Shown piece by piece: positions 1-6,430 of a stretch of DNA of 14,559 bases (position 1 is the stretch's first letter; each line of letters starts with the position of its first letter). The position numbers and the translations under genes were made by a program. Origin of the DNA: JANYCO01 sp031416415 (GTDB lineage: Bacteria; Bacteroidota; Bacteroidia; Cytophagales; Cytophagaceae); the NCBI GenBank assembly GCA_031416415.1, contig JANOTP010000255.1:1-14559 (forward strand), in the 5' to 3' direction. A model generated the notes under the pieces. The model was given only the letters and a program-made list of their open reading frames with translations, made no database searches and was not told where the DNA came from.

Positions 1-218
1 GTAATCCCATTTTTATAAGCTAGCCCACTTCTTGGTCTAATCTGTGCTTCGTACCCTGAGGGCAATTCTATAAAGAGACCTGTAGGAACTAATATTCTTT
101 CCAATGGTTTTAAGGTAACAGTTCCAGTCATTTCAGCTCTTAGGTCCATACCTGCAGACAAGGCTGTTTGGTAGGATGGAAGCGCATGTTTGGATTTATT
201 AATGATTTTAATGTCCAT
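1..218 (-). CDS. dut: dUTP diphosphatase (dUTPase), 5' part only
   Basis: Trimeric dUTPase hydrolyses dUTP to dUMP and pyrophosphate, keeping uracil out of DNA and supplying dUMP for thymidylate synthesis. The reading frame starts at the ATG at 218 and is open to the left edge, giving 72 complete codons, about half of a normal 145-150 residue protein. Two family motifs are visible: motif I (SAGMDLRA, about residues 23-30) and motif II (RPRSGLA, about residues 60-66), the phosphate-binding segment. Between them, VPTGLFIELPSG matches the usual beta-strand region. An in-frame stop (TGA at 236-234) lies just upstream, so the start cannot move far; a TTG at 227 is the only near alternative. The gene follows the flippase on the same strand with a 98-99 nt gap; flippase-dut adjacency is common in Bacteroidota. 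The uracil-binding motif III and the flexible C-terminal motif V are outside the window. Confidence 0.93.
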   Translation of the reverse strand, partial: MDIKIINKSKHALPSYQTALSAGMDLRAEMTGTVTLKPLERILVPTGLFIELPSGYEAQIRPRSGLAYKNGI

Positions 219-317
219 GATAGCCAAAAATAATCAGGATTTTAATAGGAATTGTATGTTTTATAGGATTTTTTTATTCTAAACCCCATAATTCGTTTTT
301 AAGCTATAAATAAATGC

Positions 318-1817
318 TTACACTGGTATTGAAAAACGTACTCTTTTAATATAAAATACTATACCTACATATAATATAGGTAAGATAAGATAAGTTAATT
401 GGTTGAGCCAGAAGTTGCCCGTATTAATAAAACTGCCTAGTACTACAAGTGCAATGGCGCTAATAATGAGTGTGATAATTGAAAAGAGATCATACGGAAC
501 AGGAAAGTATTTATTGCCTGCAAAGTAGCTAATGAGCGCCATTAGAAAATAGCAGCCCAGGGTGGTGTATGCCGCACCCATATATCCTATAATTGGAATT
601 AAAAGGATATTTCCAGCGATTGTAAAAATAGCTCCTCCTATTCCTATCCATGTTCCCCAATAGGTTTTGTCTGTCAACTTATACCATATGGAAAGATTGT
701 AATAGATACCTAAGAATAAATTGGCAAGTAGTAATACAGGTACAACGGCTAATCCAGTTTTGAAAGATTCTTGTCGTAATAACACTTCACCAATTAAATC
801 TGTGTAAACACTAATTACTAAAAACATAAATCCGCAGAAAGCAACAAACCAATTCATTACGCTAGCAAATACTTCAGGTGCATTTTTGTCTTCTGCTTTA
901 GAGAAAAAGAACGGGTCTGCAGCATATCGAAAAGATTGGATTGCGAGTGTCATAAACATCGAAAGTTTATAACAGCCACCATAAATACCAAGTACTTCTT
1001 CTTTAGTGAATTTGGGATACATGCCTTCTGGTAATAAATATTTCAACACTTGGCGATCGAGTGTTTCGTTTACCATTCCCGCAAGGCCCATGAACATTAA
1101 AGGGTAGGCATAGATTAAATAAGGTTTGAATTTTTCAAAGTTCCAGAGAAAACGATAGGCTGCAAAATGTTTCCATAAAAGTGGTAACATCACTGCATTG
1201 GCAATTAAATTAGATATAAAAATAAATTCTACTGCTCTGGAAGGGTGATAAAAAAGTTTCACGAAAGGGAGTAGTTCTTGGAAATAATTTCCTTCATAAA
1301 TCCCTTTACAAAATAAAAGGAAGAATAAATTTAATCCTATATTCAATCCTATATTCAATAATTTTAGCGAAGCGAAATAGCCTGCTTTATTTTCTAGCCT
1401 TAACCGTGCGAAAGGAATTGCCGTAATAGCGTCGATGCCCATTATTAAAGCTAGCCAAACAATATAAATGCTTTTGTCAGGATAATGTAATAGGGTTGCA
1501 ATTGATTGTGAAAATAAGATTAAAGATCCTGAAAAAAACAAAGTGAGAATAAGAATGAAGGTCTGCGTGTATTGGAAGGTTTCTTTTTCTTTTAGTTTGT
1601 CTTTGTTAGCAAAACGAAAATAAGTAGTTTCCATTCCAAATAAATAAATAACATTTAGAGTGGCTACATAAGAGTAGAGTTCTGTGAAAACGCCAAATTC
1701 ACTTAATAATAAAATAGAGGTGTAAAAAGGTACTAATAAAAAATTCAGTGCTCTCCCCAGCATGCTGCTAAGTCCATAGAGAGCGGTTTGTCCTGCTAAT
1801 TTTTTAAGGATTGACAT
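318..1817 (-). CDS. Oligosaccharide flippase / polysaccharide biosynthesis membrane protein (MATE/MOP superfamily)
   Basis: A 499-residue, very hydrophobic inner-membrane protein with roughly 12-14 predicted membrane segments, the usual size of Wzx/MurJ-like exporters that flip lipid-linked sugar precursors across the membrane. The N-terminus (MSILKKLAGQTALYGLSSML, then GRALNFLLVPFYTSIL) is the typical first helix of this family, with a conserved basic-amphipathic start. The substrate (O-antigen, capsule, or other glycan) cannot be read from sequence, so I give no symbol. I chose the ATG at 1817. The frame extends to a TTG at 1829, but those codons lie in the heptamer repeat and precede the family start. 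It follows the enoyl-CoA hydratase gene by 87 nt and precedes dut. Whether it is transcribed with the upstream mutL cluster is uncertain because the repeat hairpin sits between. Family assignment is firm; the cargo is unknown. Confidence 0.88.
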   Translation of the reverse strand: MSILKKLAGQTALYGLSSMLGRALNFLLVPFYTSILLLSEFGVFTELYSYVATLNVIYLFGMETTYFRFANKDKLKEKETFQYTQTFILILTLFFSGSLILFSQSIATLLHYPDKSIYIVWLALIMGIDAITAIPFARLRLENKAGYFASLKLLNIGLNIGLNLFFLLFCKGIYEGNYFQELLPFVKLFYHPSRAVEFIFISNLIANAVMLPLLWKHFAAYRFLWNFEKFKPYLIYAYPLMFMGLAGMVNETLDRQVLKYLLPEGMYPKFTKEEVLGIYGGCYKLSMFMTLAIQSFRYAADPFFFSKAEDKNAPEVFASVMNWFVAFCGFMFLVISVYTDLIGEVLLRQESFKTGLAVVPVLLLANLFLGIYYNLSIWYKLTDKTYWGTWIGIGGAIFTIAGNILLIPIIGYMGAAYTTLGCYFLMALISYFAGNKYFPVPYDLFSIITLIISAIALVVLGSFINTGNFWLNQLTYLILPILYVGIVFYIKRVRFSIPV

Positions 1818-1822
1818 TTTCA

Positions 1823-1900
1823 GATACAAGATTCTTGATACCAGATTCTAGATTTTAGTTGCATTGGTTGGCATCTTGAATCCTTTATCTCCTATCTTTT
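1823..1900. repeat. Inverted pair of heptamer-phased repeat arrays (GATNNNN units)
   Basis: On the plus strand, 1823-1857 is five consecutive 7-nt units: GATACAA, GATTCTT, GATACCA, GATTCTA, GATTTTA. After a 15-nt gap, 1873-1900 is four units that read the opposite way: ATCTTGA, ATCCTTT, ATCTCCT, ATCTTTT. The two arrays can pair as an imperfect stem: 1837-1853 with 1873-1889 gives 13 of 17 Watson-Crick pairs around a 19-nt loop, and GAT/ATC contacts continue every 7 nt further out. On the minus strand it lies in the 87-nt gap between the hydratase stop and the flippase start, so it would be in the flippase 5' leader or act as the end of the upstream transcript. Function is not known. Confidence 0.75.
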
Positions 1901-1904
1901 GTTA

Positions 1905-2687
1905 TTATTTTCCTTTAAATTCTGGCTTTCTTTTTTCTTGAAAGGCTTTTGTGCCTTCTTTGAAATCTTCTGTTTTAGTACAAATTGCAAACGAATTAGC
2001 TTCTACTTCATACCCGTCTTTTGTTTCGTTGTAAACAGCATTTACACATTCCACAATTTGAGCAATGGCGATAGGTGCACGTTGAATTATTTTAGTTAAA
2101 AGACCTTCGCATCTACTTAATAATTCTGCTTGCGGTACTACATAATTTACCATTCCAATTTGCAAAGCATGTTCTGCGGTTATCATATCGCCTGTCATAA
2201 TTATTTCGAAAGCTTTTCCTTTGCCAACTAATAAAGTTAGACGTTGGGTGCCTCCGTAACCAGGAAGAATTCCAAGTGTGACTTCTGGCAAACCAATTTT
2301 AGCGTTGTCACTTGCTATACGCATGTGACAAGCAAGCGCAAGCTCACAGCCACCACCAAGAGCAAATCCGTTTATTGCTGCCATTACTGGTTTCGGACAT
2401 TTTTCTATTAGGCTAAATACTTCTTGCCCGTTTTCAGAAAATCTACGTGAATTATATTCGTTTATTTGTGTGAATTCAGAAATGTCCGCACCTGCTACAA
2501 ACGCTTTTTCTCCTTCTCCCGTTATGATAATAGCTTTTACTTCATCGTTATCGTATCCCTCTACCATTGCTTCACGCAATTCGTCAAGTGTTTGAAAGTT
2601 GAGCGCATTCAGCTTGTCTGGACGATTTATAGTGATGTATAAAATGTTATTTTTTACATCTAGTTTAAGATTAGTATACGTAGCCAT
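1905..2687 (-). CDS. Enoyl-CoA hydratase/isomerase family protein (crotonase fold)
   Basis: A 260-residue crotonase, the normal length for bacterial enoyl-CoA hydratase. It probably hydrates short-chain trans-2-enoyl-CoA (crotonyl-CoA type) to 3-hydroxyacyl-CoA in beta-oxidation or butyrate-type metabolism. The oxyanion-hole region is clear (AFVAGADI, residues 62-69; FALGGG, 108-113). Both catalytic glutamates of true hydratases are present: E115 in GGGCEL and E135 in GLPEV, followed by LGILPGYGGTQRL. Having both Glu residues argues for hydratase over isomerase or dehalogenase members, though the exact acyl-CoA is not determinable. ATG at 2687 follows the second rhomboid stop by 24 nt on the same strand, so it may be the fourth gene of the mutL cluster. 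There is no obvious metabolic link to its neighbours, and I see no partner thiolase or dehydrogenase in the window. Confidence 0.9.
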   Translation of the reverse strand: MATYTNLKLDVKNNILYITINRPDKLNALNFQTLDELREAMVEGYDNDEVKAIIITGEGEKAFVAGADISEFTQINEYNSRRFSENGQEVFSLIEKCPKPVMAAINGFALGGGCELALACHMRIASDNAKIGLPEVTLGILPGYGGTQRLTLLVGKGKAFEIIMTGDMITAEHALQIGMVNYVVPQAELLSRCEGLLTKIIQRAPIAIAQIVECVNAVYNETKDGYEVEANSFAICTKTEDFKEGTKAFQEKRKPEFKGK

Positions 2688-2711
2688 TTGTAGGTTAAAA
2701 TTTAAGAGGTC

Positions 2712-3608
2712 CTATTTCTGATTTTGACTTGCTTTAAACAGTTTTTGTTTTTCTTCCTTCGTAAGACTCTCGTATCCCGAACGAGATATTTTGTCTAATA
2801 TATCGTCAATTTCTTTTTCGTTTGGTGCTAAATTATTTACAGGTGTTGTGCCAGTAACATTCCTATACGTAATTTTTATTGAAGAGCGTTTTTTGAATAA
2901 TCCAGCAACCCAGTCAAAGAAAATAGGGATTGGTTTGCCAAGATCTCTTCCTCTTTGAAGTTGATTAATGAAAATATAACCAAATAGTGCACCGCCAAGG
3001 TGTGCGAAGTTCCCACCTGGATTGCTACCTACTGTACCGAGAAAGGAAATGAAAATCACAAAGGCTGCGATGTAAACAATTTTTACTTGCCACGTAAAAA
3101 ATAAACTTACTGTATAATTAGGTGACAAGGCCGCTGCACCAACAATTATAGCATACACGGCTCCCGAGGCCCCCATTAATATTCCTCTGCCATTTGGAAT
3201 GTTTAAATAATCTACTCCGATATTATAAATAAGTAAATATATAATTCCTCCACTTATACCACCCAATATATATAAGCTAAGTAATCGTCTACTCCCTATC
3301 ATATCAGACAAAATACGTCCAAACCAATAAAGCGTAAGCATATTAAAAAGAATATGAAAGATATTGCTTAGGTCATGAACAAAAGCATATGAAATGATTG
3401 TCCAAGGTTTGTACAAGAACGTCCAGAAAGAAGAGGGTAAGGAAACGGCATCCAAAATTAAAGGCATTATTGTTTCATTCCCTGAAATAATAAGTGTTAC
3501 GTTCACTATTTCCATTACAATGAAAACAATAACATTTAGTAAGATTAACTTAACTAAAGAGTTATTTCTCTTTTTTAGCTCCCATTTTAAATCGTCTAAA
3601 AGATTCAT
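2712..3608 (-). CDS. Rhomboid family intramembrane serine protease, with C-terminal cytosolic tail
   Basis: A 298-residue rhomboid protease that would cleave membrane-protein substrates inside the bilayer. All catalytic signatures are present: HxxxN in TM2 (H85-N89), the nucleophile Ser148 in GASG (146-149) and the partner His203 in FAHLGGALFG. About six membrane helices lie between residues 18 and 218. After the core comes an 80-residue soluble tail, basic at first (KKRSSIKITYR, 239-249) and ending in a helical segment (EKEIDDILDKISRSGYESL, 264-282, then TKEEKQKLF). I recall this tail as a conserved accessory domain of Bacteroidota rhomboids (DUF6576-like), but I cannot verify that here. It starts 4 nt after the stop of the upstream rhomboid, so the pair is surely cotranscribed and translationally coupled. 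The physiological substrate is unknown. Confidence 0.92.
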   Translation of the reverse strand: MNLLDDLKWELKKRNNSLVKLILLNVIVFIVMEIVNVTLIISGNETIMPLILDAVSLPSSFWTFLYKPWTIISYAFVHDLSNIFHILFNMLTLYWFGRILSDMIGSRRLLSLYILGGISGGIIYLLIYNIGVDYLNIPNGRGILMGASGAVYAIIVGAAALSPNYTVSLFFTWQVKIVYIAAFVIFISFLGTVGSNPGGNFAHLGGALFGYIFINQLQRGRDLGKPIPIFFDWVAGLFKKRSSIKITYRNVTGTTPVNNLAPNEKEIDDILDKISRSGYESLTKEEKQKLFKASQNQK

Positions 3609-3612
3609 ACCT

Positions 3613-4431
3613 CTAATAAAACGTATTTCGTTGTTTTTGCCAATACTTTACAAGAATAAAACCAAAAAGAGCTCCACCTAGGTGCGCAAAGTGACCAATA
3701 TTATCTCCTTTAAAGCTTGATAATCCTAAAAACAATTCTATTCCAGCATAGATTAGAACAAAATACTTTGCTTTTATAGGAAAAGGAATGAACATAAGAT
3801 ATAATTCAGTATTAGGGAATAACATTCCAAAAGCTACTAAAAGACCAAATATAGCACCAGATGCACCTCCTATACCTGGAAAGTGATTTTTGAATTGGGA
3901 AGTTATTTGGTGTACATTCGAAGTGGCTACTTTAATTATTTCGCTGTTTTCCGGTGCATCTTTAAATTCCTTAATGAAATTATTTTCAACATAAAACACT
4001 TCCACTTCTGGAATTCCTGTAGATCTTAAAAATGAAATAAAATACTCAGGCGATGGATCCGCTGTAAAGGCTGTTTCTGCTCTAGTTACTTTGTTCATCT
4101 CAATAAAATTGACACCTGTGTGCAACATTGCTGAGCCGAGGGCGCAAAATATATAGAAGAACATAAATTTTTTCGCTCCCCAAAGACTCTCTAGAATTGG
4201 TCCAAAAGAAATAAGCCCGAACATATTAAATAAAATATGCATGAACGATAAATGGATGAAAAAATGGGTGATAATTTGAAACGGATAAAATTCGTCGGAT
4301 TGAAAATACGACATAGTTAAATAGTTGGTAATATTTATTCTATAAAGGCTTTGAATAATAAGACCTAGAACAAATACTGCTACATTTATAATAAGTAGCA
4401 TTTTTACAACGGGAGTTAATCGCATTTGCAT
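3613..4431 (-). CDS. Rhomboid family intramembrane serine protease, with extramembrane insertion
   Basis: A 272-residue rhomboid protease. The active site is intact: H65-N69 (HILFN, TM2), Ser191 in GASG (189-192) and His250 in HFAHLGG. Unlike the neighbouring paralogue, it has no C-terminal tail. Instead, about 75 polar residues (roughly 110-185, rich in acidic residues and containing AFTADPSPEY and VEVFYVENNF) sit between TM3 and the catalytic-serine helix, a position where minimal bacterial rhomboids such as GlpG have a short loop. I chose the ATG at 4431; a second Met at codon 3 (4425) is an equally plausible start. It begins 5 nt after the mutL stop, which puts it in the mutL transcription unit. 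A mutL-rhomboid-rhomboid order is, to my knowledge, common in Bacteroidota; why a repair gene travels with membrane proteases is unexplained. Confidence 0.92.
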   Translation of the reverse strand: MQMRLTPVVKMLLIINVAVFVLGLIIQSLYRINITNYLTMSYFQSDEFYPFQIITHFFIHLSFMHILFNMFGLISFGPILESLWGAKKFMFFYIFCALGSAMLHTGVNFIEMNKVTRAETAFTADPSPEYFISFLRSTGIPEVEVFYVENNFIKEFKDAPENSEIIKVATSNVHQITSQFKNHFPGIGGASGAIFGLLVAFGMLFPNTELYLMFIPFPIKAKYFVLIYAGIELFLGLSSFKGDNIGHFAHLGGALFGFILVKYWQKQRNTFY

Positions 4432-4436
4432 AATTT

Positions 4437-6290
4437 CTACTCGGCTCTGTTAAACATGGAAGCAATTTTTTCTGTCGTCATAAGCACTAACGTGGGATTG
4501 CCATTTGGTGCGTATGTCGGCATTTTACAAGCAAATAATTGATCAATAAGTGAATTCATTTCTAAAAGAGTAAGTTTGGTGCCTTGTCTTATAGCAGATC
4601 GCTTGGCTAATGCCCGTGCAAGGTTTTCTTTTTTCTCCAATCTTAACTCTGATTGGTTTTGTTTGTATTGTTCTATAAGACTTTCAAGAAGATTTTTTTC
4701 ATTGGCATTTGGTATATCAGCAGGAATGCCATTTACAACAATCGTGTTTTTCCCAAAGATATTATATACAAAACCAAGTGCTTTTATTTCTTCTTCCATT
4801 TCCATAAGAAGATTAAAATCATTTGGACTTAATTCTATAGACTGCGGAAATAAAAATTGCTGTGAAGCACCGAATTTATTTTGCAGCATATTAAAATATT
4901 TTTCATACTGAATTCTTTCATGCGCTGCTTGTTGATCTATCAAGGCCATGCCTGATTTTATTTGAGTTACAATATACTTTTGGTGCAATTGAAAAGTAGT
5001 TGTGTTGTCAGAGTAAAGTAAATCTTTGGTCAGACCACCGTTTGTTTCGGTGTCATTTATTTTACTTCCTAGTGTAGTGGGTAATGTCATTTCTTCGTAG
5101 TGCTTTATTTTTTCCAAGTTCTCATTGTTTTCAAGCCCTGAGTATAACGATTCCCAGTTCTTGTTAGTTTCGTTATTTGCCTTAGGTGTATAACTAATGT
5201 TTTTTCCTGAAAAGTCTTTATCGTACTCGTCAAAATTCGATCCTCTTTGACTTGGAGGTATATTAAAGTTTATATCCAATTCATAATCAATGCTTGGAGC
5301 AATATTATGCGTAGCTAATGCCTTTTTGACAGTTGCTCTAACCATCCCATAGACCGTCTTTTCGTCATCAAACTTGATTTCAGTCTTGGTTGGATGAACA
5401 TTTATGTCAATGTTTTTCGGATCAATCTCTATAAACAATACATAGAAGGGGAAGCTATCGTCAAGGAGCCTATCATAAGCAAACATAACTGCATGATTAA
5501 GATAACTACTTTTTATAAATCTGTTGTTCACAAAGAAAAATTGTTCTCCTCTGGATTTTTTAGAATGTTCGGGTTTTCCAATAAAACCTTTTATAGTAAT
5601 GAAGTCAGTTTCTTCTTTACAAGAAATTAATTGTTCGCGATAACCTTTTCCAAAAAGATCCACTATACGTTGTGAAAGATTGTCCGCCCGCAGCGAATAG
5701 GTTTCAAGATCGTTTTGATAAAAGGAGAATTCAATTTCAGGGTGTGCTAATGCTACGCGCTGAAATTCATCCATTATATGCCTAAGTTCTACAGGGTTAG
5801 ATTTAAGGAAATTTCTCCTTGCAGGAACATTATAAAATAAATTTTTCACCGAAATGGAAGTGCCTATTTCACAGGCTGTCGACTCTTGTAACTTTACTTC
5901 CGAACCCTCTATTTTTAATATAATACCTAATTCATCGTTCCCTTTTCTTGTTTTCATTTCTACCTGAGCGATAGCAGCAATAGAAGCCATTGCTTCTCCA
6001 CGAAACCCAAATGTTTTGATATTAAATAAATCTTCAGTTTTGCGAATTTTTGAGGTGGCATGACGTTCAAAACTCATGCGAGCATCTGTAGCCGACATGC
6101 CTATGCCGTTGTCGATTACTTGTATCAGTTGTTTTCCAGCATCTTTTACAATTAATTTGATTTTAGTACTGCCCGCATCGATAGAGTTTTCCAGTAGCTC
6201 TTTTACGGCAGAGGCAGGGCGTTGCACTACTTCACCTGCTGCTATTTGGTTGGCTATTGAATCGGGTAACAATCGGATGATATCGGACAT
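4437..6290 (-). CDS. mutL: DNA mismatch repair protein MutL
   Basis: A 617-residue MutL, the ATPase that couples MutS mismatch recognition to strand processing. The N-terminal GHKL ATPase is complete: E31 and N35 in ELLENSIDAGS, DNGIGM (60-65), RHATSKI (76-82), GFRGEA (95-100), and VHPTKTEIKF near the transducer domain. A poorly conserved linker (about 340-430) leads to the C-terminal dimerisation domain. There the endonuclease motif appears as DQQAAHERIQYE (452-463), with Gln454 where DQHA(X)2E(X)4E has His. The CPHGRP-like zinc ligand motif is replaced by APNGNP (594-599), while Cys588 (FACK) is kept. Nicking activity is therefore uncertain. The start at 6290 is supported by the canonical N-terminus (IRLLPDSIANQIAAGEVV). 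It is the first gene of the minus-strand cluster and is divergent from the gene at 6431. Confidence 0.97.
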   Translation of the reverse strand: MSDIIRLLPDSIANQIAAGEVVQRPASAVKELLENSIDAGSTKIKLIVKDAGKQLIQVIDNGIGMSATDARMSFERHATSKIRKTEDLFNIKTFGFRGEAMASIAAIAQVEMKTRKGNDELGIILKIEGSEVKLQESTACEIGTSISVKNLFYNVPARRNFLKSNPVELRHIMDEFQRVALAHPEIEFSFYQNDLETYSLRADNLSQRIVDLFGKGYREQLISCKEETDFITIKGFIGKPEHSKKSRGEQFFFVNNRFIKSSYLNHAVMFAYDRLLDDSFPFYVLFIEIDPKNIDINVHPTKTEIKFDDEKTVYGMVRATVKKALATHNIAPSIDYELDINFNIPPSQRGSNFDEYDKDFSGKNISYTPKANNETNKNWESLYSGLENNENLEKIKHYEEMTLPTTLGSKINDTETNGGLTKDLLYSDNTTTFQLHQKYIVTQIKSGMALIDQQAAHERIQYEKYFNMLQNKFGASQQFLFPQSIELSPNDFNLLMEMEEEIKALGFVYNIFGKNTIVVNGIPADIPNANEKNLLESLIEQYKQNQSELRLEKKENLARALAKRSAIRQGTKLTLLEMNSLIDQLFACKMPTYAPNGNPTLVLMTTEKIASMFNRAE

Positions 6291-6308
6291 TATTAAAAGC
6301 TATTTGTA

Positions 6309-6316
6309 CAAAATTA
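6309..6316 (-). promoter_or_regulatory. Possible -7 element for mutL
   Basis: Read on the minus strand, TAATTTTG matches the Bacteroidota -7 consensus TAnnTTTG and ends 18 nt before the mutL ATG, giving a short leader. No TTG-type -33 element sits at the expected distance (about 6336-6340), so support is partial. Confidence 0.35.
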
Positions 6317-6374
6317 AAAATTACCAGCTAGTATCCTTAAGAAAGTTATCTTATAAATTTTTGTGGGAAACTAT

Positions 6375-6407
6375 TTTGGAGCCGAAAGGTTAAATTCTTT
6401 ATATTTG
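6375..6407 (+). promoter_or_regulatory. Bacteroidota-type promoter for the GH3-hydrolase fusion gene
   Basis: TTTG at 6375-6378 and TATATTTG at 6400-6407 are separated by 21 nt and match the -33/-7 pattern of the phylum's primary sigma factor. Transcription would start near 6413-6415, leaving a leader of about 17 nt before the GTG start at 6431. This also supports that GTG as the true start. Confidence 0.6.
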
Positions 6408-6430
6408 AATGCCGAATAATCAATAGTTTA

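Noticed and set aside
224..231. TATTTTTG on the minus strand as a -7 element for dut
   Set aside because: It matches TAnnTTTG but ends only 5 nt before the dut ATG, which would place the transcription start at or inside the start codon; no -33 element was seen.
266..277. T-run at 270-276 as a terminator T-tract
   Set aside because: Both flanking genes are read on the minus strand, where this is an A-run, and no stem precedes it.
1818..1829. Upstream TTG start for the flippase gene
   Set aside because: Would add MYLK encoded by the heptamer repeat; the ATG at 1817 gives the usual family N-terminus.
4576..4911. 111-codon open frame on the plus strand inside mutL
   Set aside because: Antisense to the conserved MutL C-terminal domain; no recognisable product.
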